Below are positions 24,542-33,843 of a stretch of DNA of 48,435 nucleotides, piece by piece. The notes under the pieces were generated by a model that had not been told where the DNA came from, made no database searches, and saw only the letters and a program-made list of their open reading frames with translations. The stretch spans positions 1-48,435 of the forward strand of contig JAHPYY010000141.1 in NCBI GenBank assembly GCA_019058515.1. The letters are read 5' to 3'. This stretch comes from Promethearchaeota archaeon. Its GTDB lineage: Archaea > Asgardarchaeota > Lokiarchaeia > Sigynarchaeales > SOKP01. Numbering within the stretch: the first letter of the stretch is position 1; each line of letters starts with the position of its first letter. The translations under genes and the position numbers were made by a program.

Positions 24542-25381
24542 CTACTGCTCTTTTTCCATTAATTTTCTTTTCGTTAGTAGGCGCTGCTTGGCGTGATGGG
24601 GTGTTCTTAATACGGTATCGTTTGATTTTTCGATTTCTCTTGCTTCTGCACACAATTTTGCAGCAGTTTTCATCATTTCATGAGCTGCTGCCAGCAAAGG
24701 CATGTATTCTTCTCTTTCTTTTAGAACAAAACAAGCTTTTCCTGTTATTTTTGATACTGATGCCGCTAATTCAAACGCAGCAATTGCTTTAGCTCTCGCA
24801 TAAGGATTAGTAAATTTTGCAGCCTTAGTGGCTGTGGATGCATCGATTTCAATTTGGGGAAGAGTTGGGGTTCGACCTTCTAGCATGTCCATTATTACTT
24901 TATTTAGCTCCTCCACGATTATATTAAATACACCTGTGATAGAGAGAACTTTTAGTAAATCTGCGTTAAAGATACTCATTTCTACAGGATCAAGAAATGG
25001 TCTACGAGCTCCAATCATGCTATCGCATTTTACGATGATGTATCCCATGTTTTTCTCTTTGTATTCATCAATCGCCTTTCTTGCTGGATCATCAGATACT
25101 ACGATAGTTGGGATATTGCCCACTAATTCGCGAGCTGCCTTAGGTCCTTTAAGAGCTGCGTTAGGGCTGGACATTAAAATAAGTTCAGGTTCCCATTTTA
25201 ATAGCTCTTTCATAGTATCTACACAATGTTCTGGGGGATGCATTTTGGGTCCAGAGGTTACTTCTCGAATATTAAGTCTAGTTGCTTCTGCTCTCTCATC
25301 TAACAAGAAGGAAAGGAGCAAAGATGAGCCAATGGTACCGTTTTTGTGCACTCCTATTTTTAAAACCTTTTCCTCGCTCAT
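24542..25381 (-). CDS. mtd: F420-dependent methylenetetrahydromethanopterin dehydrogenase
   Basis: 279 residues, normal for Mtd. Family blocks: KIGVHKNGTIGSS at the N-terminus, the TSGPKMHPPEH motif, SSPNAALKGPKAARE, VVSDDPARKA, and GYIIVKCDSMIGARRPFLDPVEM, with AAHEMMKTAAKL near the end. Mtd passes hydride between reduced F420 and methenyl-H4MPT, the step after Mch. Convergent with the Rag-like gene and divergent from ftr. Together with ftr it shares a 165-bp promoter region, so the two could be regulated jointly. Confidence 0.95.
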   Translation of the reverse strand: MSEEKVLKIGVHKNGTIGSSLLLSFLLDERAEATRLNIREVTSGPKMHPPEHCVDTMKELLKWEPELILMSSPNAALKGPKAARELVGNIPTIVVSDDPARKAIDEYKEKNMGYIIVKCDSMIGARRPFLDPVEMSIFNADLLKVLSITGVFNIIVEELNKVIMDMLEGRTPTLPQIEIDASTATKAAKFTNPYARAKAIAAFELAASVSKITGKACFVLKEREEYMPLLAAAHEMMKTAAKLCAEAREIEKSNDTVLRTPHHAKQRLLTKRKLMEKEQ

Positions 25382-25471
25382 TTTACATCTACTTTTTATA
25401 TTGGTATCTTTAGTTTAAGGTATGATATTATCTACCTTATTTTTATTAAATTTTCCTAAATTTTTTAAAAT

Positions 25472-25480
25472 TTTATATAA
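25472..25480 (+). promoter_or_regulatory. TATA box of ftr
   Basis: TTTATATAA lies about 66 nt before the ftr ATG in the divergent mtd-ftr gap. Start of transcription about 25 nt on would leave a leader of about 40 nt that includes the GTGA ribosome binding site. Confidence 0.4.
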
Positions 25481-25545
25481 AATCAAAATTTAATAATCAA
25501 TTGTAAGATTCAAATTGGTAATTTTTAAACGAAAAAGTGACAAAT

Positions 25546-26463
25546 ATGGAATTAAATGGTGTTGAAATAGAGGATACGTATTGTGAAGGCTTTGGGGGTA
25601 TCTTTACTCGAATATTGATTACAGCAAAGAACGAAAAGTGGGTAAAAATTGCTGCTCAAGAAGCTACTGGCTATGGAACATCAGGAATAGGATGTGATGC
25701 CGAAGCAGCTATTGATGTGTTTGTACCCGCAGATAAAACGCCGGATAAACGTCCTGGTATTATCTTGATGTTCTTCATGAACGACAAGAAAAAAGTAGGA
25801 AACGCAATGTTACATCGTATAGGTCAATGTATTCTTACATGCCCTACAACAGCATGTTTCGATGCGTTTGATGTATCATTAGACCCAGAAAAGGATTTTG
25901 AGGTGAAAACGGGATATCAACTCAAATTTTTCGGAGACAAGTACGAAGAAAAGGCGGAAGGATTTCCATTTCCTGCTTGGAAAATTCCGATCATGGGAGG
26001 AGAATTCGTTATTCAAAGTGCATTTAAAGCAGGAAAGGGTGTCGCTGGAGGCAATTTTCTTATAATTGGAAAGGATCAAGCCTCAGCATTAGAAGCCGCT
26101 GAAAAAGCCGTAGAAGCCATAAAAGATGTAGAAAATCTTATTGCCCCTTTTCCGGGAGGCGTTGTCCCATCGGGCTCTAAAGTAGGAACACGTTACGAAA
26201 ACATCCCGGGTTTGTTTGCTTCCACCAATCATAAGTACTGTCCAACCTTAAGAGCCAAGGTCGATGACTCTGCGCTTCGAGAGGGTGATGGAGGAGTTTT
26301 TGAGATCGTATTAGACGGTGCTACGGAAGAAGTCGTTAAAAAAGGAATGAAGTTAGGCATTGAAGCGGCCGTAAAAGTTCCTGGCGTTACGAGAATCTCT
26401 GCGGGAAATTACGAAGGTAAATTAGGCAAGTTTCTGTATAAATTACACGAAGTTTTGCAATAA
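25546..26463 (+). CDS. ftr: Formylmethanofuran:tetrahydromethanopterin formyltransferase
   Basis: 305 residues from ATG 25546. The protein begins MELNGVEIEDTY, which matches the start of methanogen Ftr; a GTG nine bases earlier belongs to a GTGA ribosome binding site and is not the start. Family blocks are QEATGYGTSGIGCDAEA, DRP-type KRPG, RIGQCILTCPTTACFDA, KIPIMGGEF, GVAGGNFLI, PFPGGVVPSGSKVGTRY, STNHKYCPT and RISAGNYEGKLG. It transfers the formyl group from formylmethanofuran to H4MPT, the step before Mch. Genes for formylmethanofuran dehydrogenase, Mer and CO dehydrogenase are not in the window. Confidence 0.95.
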   Translation: MELNGVEIEDTYCEGFGGIFTRILITAKNEKWVKIAAQEATGYGTSGIGCDAEAAIDVFVPADKTPDKRPGIILMFFMNDKKKVGNAMLHRIGQCILTCPTTACFDAFDVSLDPEKDFEVKTGYQLKFFGDKYEEKAEGFPFPAWKIPIMGGEFVIQSAFKAGKGVAGGNFLIIGKDQASALEAAEKAVEAIKDVENLIAPFPGGVVPSGSKVGTRYENIPGLFASTNHKYCPTLRAKVDDSALREGDGGVFEIVLDGATEEVVKKGMKLGIEAAVKVPGVTRISAGNYEGKLGKFLYKLHEVLQ

Positions 26464-26502
26464 AAAAGAGAGAAAAGATTATCTTAAAAATTTTTTATTT
26501 TA

Positions 26503-28332
26503 TTACTTTAGTTTTCTTTTAATTTTTCTTCTAGTGATTTCGGATTTGGGTTCTTTCTTTTTAGGTTCTTCCTTCTCTTCTTTCGACTCTTCTATTTTTG
26601 GTTTCTCTTCTGGTTTTTCTTTATCTCTTAGTTCCTCTGTTTCTTTGACTTTATCTTTTTTAGCCTTTCTTTCTTTCTTAAATCTTTTGCGTTTCTTTTC
26701 TATTTCGACTTCTCCTTCTTTAACCTTTTTCTCCTTGAGTTCCCCTGGTAATTCTTCAGGAGTCGTAGGAAGTTTTCTCTTTTTCCTAGAAGCTAAACAA
26801 AGAACAATGATACTAGCTATAGCACCACCAATAGCTAATCCTATGATAAACATCAACCAAGGATAAAACTCGTCGAAAAAGTTTGGTTCAATCCTAATTT
26901 CTTGAGGAGCAATGTTCAAATCTGAACTGAGACTTACAGTGGCGCCGTCGACATCTGTAGCAAACACATACACGTTCCATAAACCGGTTTTTAGATCCAC
27001 AGTACGAATAGTTATTGAGAAGTTCACACTAACATATTTCTTCGATATATTAAACCACTCGTTATCCTCGTTGATAATCGCCACAGTGATATAATCGATC
27101 GTGTTTTCCTCGTCGGTTACATTGAATTTGAACACAAGATCTTCACCATATATCACAGTTATACTCTCGTTATTTGTAAAATCATTAATGGTATAATTTT
27201 GGATCTTGGGTGCGTTGTTAGTTACAGTAAAATAGGCATAACTCGAGCCCTCTCTTAATTGAGGATCATACACGGTTATATTTATTCGATATTGACCTAA
27301 AGGACGGCTTTTAGAGATTTCAAATGTTTTTTCAAATGTACCATTATCATAGTCTGTTAATTGATCGTCTTTATAAGTTGCAACTAAACCGCCTTCTGAA
27401 TCTTTAATTGTTAGAGATGCGTTTAATTCTGCAAGAGACTCCAGATCGTAAGCATCAAATCTTATGGTTACATTTTCTGAGCGTTTAATTTGATTAGGAG
27501 ATACTTCAATTGAAGATTGATTAATCGAGGGAGCGGAATTTTGGATAAAAAATTCAAAATAGCGACGAGTTTGGTTAATAACTGCCTTATCGGTAACATT
27601 GACTTTAACATAATAAGCTCTGTTGAACGAAAATCTACTATCGAGTGCGAAAGAAAAGCTAAATGTGGGTTTAGGAGATTCGATATCAAATAGAATAGAC
27701 TCTGTTGCGGGATTAGTTCCCGTCGACACACTGACCGTCCAATTAAGATTTTCGAGATCGTACACTACTAGTTCGCCTGAGACGGTTTCTCCTAGGTTGT
27801 AGAGGTATTTATTTAAGTTTACCACCACATTAGGTATAATAGTGAAATTAATGTTGGTTTTTTGGGTGTTCAATTGATATTCTGACTTGTTATAAATTAA
27901 AAACGACACTTCGTGAAATCCTAAGGGAGCATTGTACGCAGGAGTATATACATAAGTCCAATTCTCCCCTACCGATTGACTCATATTTATTGGAACAGGA
28001 GAGATTGCATCTGGAAAAACAATCTGAGTGAAGTTAACATTAGTAAATCCTGTTGTATTTATTGTGAAGTTAATCGATTGGAATACTCTTCTAACGATCG
28101 TAGTGTTTTGACTTATTTCAGTTAAGTTTAGAGTAATTCGACCGTTGCTTGAAAGTTTTAAATTTTCAGTATTTAGCATTCCATTAGAAGACATATTTTC
28201 GATGTACGATGAATTCTGATTTTTATCTAAGTTAACCGATGCTAAATAAACGCTAGATAATATTATAAAAAGTACAAAACTGATGTAAAGGAAACAATGG
28301 CTCCTCTTTTTAAAATTCTGATATATCCTCAT
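26503..28332 (-). CDS. Surface protein with Ig-like domains, TM anchor and K/E-rich tail
   Basis: 609 residues. A signal anchor (about 14-33) is followed by about 450 external residues with repeated beta-sandwich blocks: Ile/Val/Asn/Thr-rich, many N-x-S/T sites for N-glycosylation, and repeated A-P-x-I linkers (SAPSINQSSI, NAPKIQNYTI) typical of Ig/cadherin-like chains. A membrane helix (about 492-514) leads to a 94-residue cytoplasmic tail that is mostly Lys, Arg and Glu. It is the second gene of an operon: the start ATG overlaps the stop of the upstream gene as ATGA. A cell-surface scaffold or adhesin is plausible; the charged tail may bind a cytoplasmic partner. Confidence 0.75.
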   Translation of the reverse strand: MRIYQNFKKRSHCFLYISFVLFIILSSVYLASVNLDKNQNSSYIENMSSNGMLNTENLKLSSNGRITLNLTEISQNTTIVRRVFQSINFTINTTGFTNVNFTQIVFPDAISPVPINMSQSVGENWTYVYTPAYNAPLGFHEVSFLIYNKSEYQLNTQKTNINFTIIPNVVVNLNKYLYNLGETVSGELVVYDLENLNWTVSVSTGTNPATESILFDIESPKPTFSFSFALDSRFSFNRAYYVKVNVTDKAVINQTRRYFEFFIQNSAPSINQSSIEVSPNQIKRSENVTIRFDAYDLESLAELNASLTIKDSEGGLVATYKDDQLTDYDNGTFEKTFEISKSRPLGQYRINITVYDPQLREGSSYAYFTVTNNAPKIQNYTINDFTNNESITVIYGEDLVFKFNVTDEENTIDYITVAIINEDNEWFNISKKYVSVNFSITIRTVDLKTGLWNVYVFATDVDGATVSLSSDLNIAPQEIRIEPNFFDEFYPWLMFIIGLAIGGAIASIIVLCLASRKKRKLPTTPEELPGELKEKKVKEGEVEIEKKRKRFKKERKAKKDKVKETEELRDKEKPEEKPKIEESKEEKEEPKKKEPKSEITRRKIKRKLK

Positions 28333-31028
28333 CTTGTCAACCTTTTTTGTATGAGTTCCTTGCTTTTATAATACAAAATTACAGCAACAGGGATAGCGAG
28401 AGGTGTCACATAGAAAAACAAGATATTAGACGCGGTGATTTCCGGCTGAACTGTAAATTGATATATGGAAAGCGTAATATCTCTTTCCGATTTGACCTCG
28501 AAATTATAGGTTTTTGGAGCGAAATCATAGGGATTAATAGTAGGGATAACAGAGTATTCAATCCTGTTCAAACCAGGTTTTAATGATCCTGAACCTAAAT
28601 CAACTCTTAATCCGTTCACATATAAAGAAATGTTTTGAATTTCTGCTTTGTTATTTTGAAGAACAAGAATTAATGTTGCAAGAGAACCCTGAGAGACTCG
28701 TTCAGGAAAACTTACTTCAACAATGGATAGATCAGGTAATATTTCAACCCTTATTTCTTCGGAGATTATTACATTTGCTCCTTTCAGAATGTTTAAATTA
28801 ATCGTAATGTTGTCAGTTTCGATACTACTGTTAAGTAAAACCGAATAAGTTAAGGATTTTAACTCGTTTGGCTGAAATGTAATCTGATCCTCTAATGTAT
28901 TAATAAGATCTCCAGAAAATGTAATATTTATTAATTGAGCGTCATCAGGTAGATTGTTCTTTAGGCTTAACGAAAATTGTACGGTTCCTCCTTGTACACT
29001 TTGACTATTAAACAAAAGCGTTTTAAGTTCTAGGGCGCTAGTCGTCGAAAAGTTTCCCTCCATGGTTAAAAAGGTGTTGATCCCTCTTGAAAAAATAATA
29101 GTAGCAGTGTGATTTGTGGATGGCGCATCGGATTTAGCTGTAATATTTACTTCGATACTCGTTATTCCTGTTGGGTTGATAGTCACTAATTGAGAATAAG
29201 TATTTAATCCAGTACTATAGATAGTTAAAACAGTAGAGATCGTAAATTTGCGAATGCTTTTAACGACGATTGTAATATTTTTTGTCTCTCCTTGAAGAAA
29301 TTCCGTGTTTAACCCTTGCAAGGATTCGTTTGTGATTCCTGATATTACATTAAATTTTAACAAATTAGAGGAGGTTTTGAAGTAGCTTCTATTGGCAAAA
29401 ATGTAAACTGAATAATCATCACCTATAGGCAGGGTTTCATTAACTCTAAACATAAAGTATTCGACACCATCATTGATAGTCGATTTGTTTTCCTTTAGAA
29501 TAATTGTTCCATTTGGATAACGAACAGTAAATGAGACATTAGCGTTAGTTATATTGTAATATGCGTAAGCAGAAGAGAAGGTATAATTACTGGTGACTTT
29601 TAGAGTGTCTTGCCCTATTATTAGATTAGGGGTAGGGGTTGTAGTATTAAAGTTTGAAACCAGATCAGCTTGATCGTATACATTTTTAGCGTTCAAATGC
29701 GCTTCGCATAGTTTTAAATTCGTATTAAGGTTTTTACTATTATCAGCGTGAGTCGTATTGTAAGCATTTAAAGTATGGTTGAAAAAGTATTTTTCTATTG
29801 ATTCAAATAATTGAATCGTACGATTGTAATAGGAATAATTACCAGTAATTTCAAAAAGCTTTGAACACGCACTCATCATGACGGCATTAGACTCTAAATC
29901 TATAACTAGATCTCCTGGAGGTGCCGTTTGGCCCCATACTTTATTTCCCTTATACTCAAACATTTCATAAGTGGAGTTCCATAATGTCTCCACAATCTTG
30001 TCGTAAAGCAAAGAAGCATTGGTGAGGTATATTGATTGTTTTGTATTTGCATAATATTCGGATAAAACCCAAATTCCAAGTGCGTTCACGCTTAAATATT
30101 TGTCATCGTCTCCTGGACCCGGTATTGTAATTGTCCAGGTTTCATCATCAGTATTTTTGTAAAATCCAAGATTAGTTGAATCCCACATTTTCTCGAAAAG
30201 AACATCTATAGTTTCGTTTGCTAACGAGTACGCTCTGTTTCTAATCTCACTGCTAACTTCTGGTGTATTTTTAATCAACAGATTAGCTAGAATTGAATAT
30301 AAATTATCTTCTGTATATTTTTCTGCTGTTGTTGATGAGTTGTAATGGTAAAATCCTTTATTCGTTGAATCGTAAAATTCGGTGGAATTGATCAACTTAA
30401 ACATCTCTTCAACATCCTGATTAGGACTTCTATCGTTTATTACAAGACTATTTAACTCATTTCCAATATTTTCTATCAATAGAAAAATCGGGAGTAAATT
30501 TTCTATAAGATATCTATCTGTGTCCTTTTCCTCTCCTGTAGTTCCGTTCATGGAATGAATGAATCCATATTGAAATTGAGTTAAATTTATCTCGCTATAT
30601 AACGGTGTGTTTTTTAACTCTAAATATGTGGAGTATAGATCGCTAGCCGTCATTTTACCCTTTAAGAGAGTGTTATAAAGGAACAAATTATCGTAGGAAT
30701 ACGATGTGTTATCAGTAATTACTCCCAAGTTATCTCCCGATCTAAGATAAATAGGAACTACATAATCTAGATCAGATTCGTAATTTTGTTTAAAGAAATT
30801 GTATATTTCTGTAAAATTAATGGTATAAGGATTTTGAAAAATATCGAGAGATTCAGATATTTTTGCATTTGAATCAAGTTGAATCAATTCAATTTGCTTT
30901 TGATCGCTATTTTTTGGGAAATTTCCCGAAAAAATAAATGAAACGAGAGATATTAACACTAACAGAACAAATATCTTTGACCATACGCTTTTTTTTCCAA
31001 GATAGTAAAAATAATTTCGGCAAGCCAT
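28329..31028 (-). CDS. Large anchored surface protein with (alpha/alpha)-toroid and Ig-like domains
   Basis: 899 residues. An N-terminal signal anchor (about 19-35) is followed by about 430 residues of helical-pair repeats resembling an (alpha/alpha)6 toroid of the AGE/glycosidase-like or YyaL type (repeats of the form K-x-F-Y-D-S-T-N-K-G-F-Y and MWDSTNLGFYK, NALGIWVLSEYY, ESNAVMMSACSKLF). Then come at least three beta-sandwich domains (VQGGTVQFSLSLKNN, VSQGSLATLILVLQNN), which look like CARDB-type Ig folds. A C-terminal membrane helix (about 866-886) leaves a short basic tail. Catalytic residues of a glycosidase are not obvious, so the toroid may bind glycans. First gene of the operon. Confidence 0.7.
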   Translation of the reverse strand: MACRNYFYYLGKKSVWSKIFVLLVLISLVSFIFSGNFPKNSDQKQIELIQLDSNAKISESLDIFQNPYTINFTEIYNFFKQNYESDLDYVVPIYLRSGDNLGVITDNTSYSYDNLFLYNTLLKGKMTASDLYSTYLELKNTPLYSEINLTQFQYGFIHSMNGTTGEEKDTDRYLIENLLPIFLLIENIGNELNSLVINDRSPNQDVEEMFKLINSTEFYDSTNKGFYHYNSSTTAEKYTEDNLYSILANLLIKNTPEVSSEIRNRAYSLANETIDVLFEKMWDSTNLGFYKNTDDETWTITIPGPGDDDKYLSVNALGIWVLSEYYANTKQSIYLTNASLLYDKIVETLWNSTYEMFEYKGNKVWGQTAPPGDLVIDLESNAVMMSACSKLFEITGNYSYYNRTIQLFESIEKYFFNHTLNAYNTTHADNSKNLNTNLKLCEAHLNAKNVYDQADLVSNFNTTTPTPNLIIGQDTLKVTSNYTFSSAYAYYNITNANVSFTVRYPNGTIILKENKSTINDGVEYFMFRVNETLPIGDDYSVYIFANRSYFKTSSNLLKFNVISGITNESLQGLNTEFLQGETKNITIVVKSIRKFTISTVLTIYSTGLNTYSQLVTINPTGITSIEVNITAKSDAPSTNHTATIIFSRGINTFLTMEGNFSTTSALELKTLLFNSQSVQGGTVQFSLSLKNNLPDDAQLINITFSGDLINTLEDQITFQPNELKSLTYSVLLNSSIETDNITINLNILKGANVIISEEIRVEILPDLSIVEVSFPERVSQGSLATLILVLQNNKAEIQNISLYVNGLRVDLGSGSLKPGLNRIEYSVIPTINPYDFAPKTYNFEVKSERDITLSIYQFTVQPEITASNILFFYVTPLAIPVAVILYYKSKELIQKRLTR

Positions 31029-31179
31029 CTGAACTACTCAATAGCAATTAAGGTATATGTAAGAAAATATTATAAAAGAAAAACCTTCTTCTCTTTAAAA
31101 TTTTTTTCTGAGGCGTGAGTATGTCGATTTTAAACTTAAAAATTAGGATCAAAAAAATTATTAATAAACTCAAGTACCT

Positions 31180-32667
31180 CTAATTATTATTTCCGAGTAA
31201 ATCTGGGAGGTTTTTGTAGTTTGTTCTTATCTGCTCCATAGAGTCTTTATACCTTAGTGTTACAGTATCGTCGGTTAATGAATCATAATCAATCGTAACG
31301 CAAAATGGTGTTCCTAACTCGTCTTGTCTACGGTACCGTTTACCTATTCCTCCAGCATCGTCGTAAAATGACTTAATTCGATGTTTGATAAGGTACTTTT
31401 GCACATTTTTTGCAAAGTCCACAATATTAGCTCTGTTTTTAACTAATGGAAAGACCGCAACAGCGTTGGGAGCTAAAGCAGAGGGTAATTTTAGATTAAT
31501 GCGCTCACTTTCTACAGTAAAAACAGATTCTAAAAGCGTATATAAGATTCTATCGATTCCAAATGCAATCTCAAGAATTTGGGGGATTTCTTTTTGTTTT
31601 GGATCTTTACCCATAGCTACTTCAAAGTTTTTGTTGGAAAATTCTGCGTGGCGTTTTAAATCGTAATTAGTTCTGTCGTGAATCCCACAAATCTCAACCA
31701 ACCCAAATTGAACCGTAGAAATCTCTAAATCCCAAGCATCGTCGGCATAATGGGCTCTTTCGCTTGGTGAGTGTTGCCTGAATCTAATAACTTCTTCCGG
31801 AAATCCCAAGAATTTGGTTAAGTAGTAAGCGACATACAAACAATAAGCATAAGCGGGCTTTTTAAGTAGACCTTTCGATATTGCTTCTTTTAGCGATGTT
31901 TTTTTAGGAGATTTAATGTTCTTTGCCTGCAATTTCCAATCCAGAAGAGGCAATTTTGTCTGCTTCACATCATCAAAATCAGGGAAATCCATTTCTTGTT
32001 CCTTACTAATAAATAATTGAATCTCAAATTGATCAAACGCTCTCATACGTAATACTCCTTGTCTTGGGGAGATTTCGTTTCTATACGCTTTTCCATATTG
32101 AAAAACTTGGATGGGGTATTGCCTACGCGCATCTTGATCCAAACGATTAAAGAGCAAGTATGTTGTGGTGGCAGTTTCAGGTCGTAAAAAAGCTGTAGTA
32201 TCTGTTCCAATATGTGTCTTTATCATTAAATTGTATTCTTCAATTTTTTCTAGAATCGTATCGCATTTAGAACATGTTAAACTATTTTCCTTAAGCAACG
32301 ATTCCATTTCGCCAAAAGAAAGACCGTCGATCAATTTTCCATGGAGCTTCTCCTGTAAGAATTTATCAGCTCGAAATACGGTTGCACAATTTGGACATTT
32401 GATTATTGGATCAATAAAGCGTTCGAGATGACCAGAAGCTTTCCATACAATTTCAGGCATTATAGTTGGACATTCTACTTCTCCGAATCCTAGAGAGTTT
32501 AATTCGGTGCGAAATATCGAAAGTATGTTGTTCTTAAGTGCCATTCCAGCAGGTCCGTAGGAGTAAAAACCAGCTAATCCGCCGTAAATTTCTGGGCTAG
32601 GTCCCCATATAAATCCCCGTCTTTTAAGCAAAGAATTAAAAGTTTCTATATTGGCTTCTACTATCAT
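31180..32667 (-). CDS. glyS: Glycyl-tRNA synthetase, dimeric class II type
   Basis: 495 residues of the archaeal/eukaryotic alpha2 type. The N-terminus has RGFIWGPSPEIYGGLAGFYSYGPAG; motif 2-like YRNEISPRQGVLRMRAFDQFEIQLF; an insert with a CPNC and CSKC zinc site (about residues 90-140); PS-E-RAHYADDAWDLE and the class II motif 3-type FGIDRILYTLL. The C-terminal anticodon domain starts at ALAPNAVAVFPL. It charges tRNA(Gly). Length and all motifs are normal. Its - strand promoter faces the divergent membrane protein gene across a gap with a long inverted repeat. Confidence 0.95.
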   Translation of the reverse strand: MIVEANIETFNSLLKRRGFIWGPSPEIYGGLAGFYSYGPAGMALKNNILSIFRTELNSLGFGEVECPTIMPEIVWKASGHLERFIDPIIKCPNCATVFRADKFLQEKLHGKLIDGLSFGEMESLLKENSLTCSKCDTILEKIEEYNLMIKTHIGTDTTAFLRPETATTTYLLFNRLDQDARRQYPIQVFQYGKAYRNEISPRQGVLRMRAFDQFEIQLFISKEQEMDFPDFDDVKQTKLPLLDWKLQAKNIKSPKKTSLKEAISKGLLKKPAYAYCLYVAYYLTKFLGFPEEVIRFRQHSPSERAHYADDAWDLEISTVQFGLVEICGIHDRTNYDLKRHAEFSNKNFEVAMGKDPKQKEIPQILEIAFGIDRILYTLLESVFTVESERINLKLPSALAPNAVAVFPLVKNRANIVDFAKNVQKYLIKHRIKSFYDDAGGIGKRYRRQDELGTPFCVTIDYDSLTDDTVTLRYKDSMEQIRTNYKNLPDLLGNNN

Positions 32668-32723
32668 AACTTTTTACTAAAAGATTAGTGTGCAAGTAAA
32701 TCAAAACAGACTTTTCTACTTTT

Positions 32724-32813
32724 TTAATTAGGTGCACTTTCATAAGATTAATATTAAAAATAATAAAAACATGATAATATTAATTTAAAATTATATTCAA
32801 GTCACCTAATTAA
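32724..32813. promoter_or_regulatory. 11-bp inverted repeat between glyS and the divergent membrane gene
   Basis: Arms TTAATTAGGTG (32724-32734) and CACCTAATTAA (32803-32813) are perfect reverse complements, 68 nt apart. They flank the shared promoter region of glyS (- strand) and the gene at 32845 (+ strand). The arrangement would suit a regulator bound at both sites, or a base-paired leader. No other copy was noticed in the window. Confidence 0.35.
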
Positions 32814-32844
32814 TTCCAAACAAATATTACGAGTTTGATAGTAT

Positions 32845-33705
32845 ATGATTTCGCAAGATGTTTCCTTTCAATTTTTCTCGTTTTTTGATGCTATTGAATC
32901 AGGATTATATTTTGTCATTGTGGGTTATTATTTTCTGATATTTGCGTATTTTATTTTGATGAGGTTTAGAAGTTCAAAACGGATATACTGGCTATTTTTT
33001 TCGGTATTGTTTCTATTTTTAGCCGCTTCGAGAGTGTTTTTGATTGCGTACTATTTTTACATTCCAGAATTAATTACAACACTTGATGACGAGATTGTTG
33101 TGTTCTATCTTATGTTAACATTCAGAATGTCTACTTTTTTTACCTGGATGGCTACTGCTTGCTTAATGGGTGTCCTTGGAATTTTATTATTTCCTACAAA
33201 CACTGAAATCGCTAAAGAGAAAGGAAAACCATTTAATCTTATGGATTGGTTTAAAAATAGAAATAATTTAATGTATCTGTTAAAAGCAGCTCTCATCGCA
33301 ATCCCAGTAATAATAGGAATCTTGGCTTTATCGATTCCTGATGAGGTATTCATGGATCCTGATCTACCTAATCAATACAACTACATTATTGACCTCGTTA
33401 CAATAACTATTGGAACTTGGTCTTATCCTGTAGGGAGATTTATTTTAACGCTCGTATTATTACCTTTGTTTGTGGTAATTATTCCTTTCATTTACATATA
33501 TTTAGCATTTAAAACTTTTGGAGTATTAAGAAGATCGTATGCATTAAACGCTATTGGGTTCTTTTTGTACTTTCTTGGTAGAATCATGCAAGGAGTTTTA
33601 GATGCGTTAAATTTACCACATGTAAGAGCTATAGCCCCTCCACTTATTATACTTTTATCGCTACTTATTATTGTTATTGCCAACTCTTACGAAACTTTGA
33701 AATAA
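32845..33705 (+). CDS. Seven-TM-like membrane protein, unknown
   Basis: 286 residues with about seven membrane helices and short loops; one cytoplasmic loop is basic (KEKGKPFNLMDWFKNRNN, about 126-143). Both ends lack large soluble domains. It could be a sensor module or small transporter, but no motif decides. It precedes the coiled-coil gene in the same direction after about 140 nt and is divergent from glyS. Confidence 0.6.
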   Translation: MISQDVSFQFFSFFDAIESGLYFVIVGYYFLIFAYFILMRFRSSKRIYWLFFSVLFLFLAASRVFLIAYYFYIPELITTLDDEIVVFYLMLTFRMSTFFTWMATACLMGVLGILLFPTNTEIAKEKGKPFNLMDWFKNRNNLMYLLKAALIAIPVIIGILALSIPDEVFMDPDLPNQYNYIIDLVTITIGTWSYPVGRFILTLVLLPLFVVIIPFIYIYLAFKTFGVLRRSYALNAIGFFLYFLGRIMQGVLDALNLPHVRAIAPPLIILLSLLIIVIANSYETLK

Positions 33706-33843
33706 ACTCAAAGTAATTTTCCTTTACTACAATCTTTTTATTTTGGGTATTTTTTAGGGTTGATATACACAAAATTAATAAAAATGTATTTCCTTAATCA
33801 TTTTAATAATAAGTAATACCACAATTCAAAACACTATTATATC

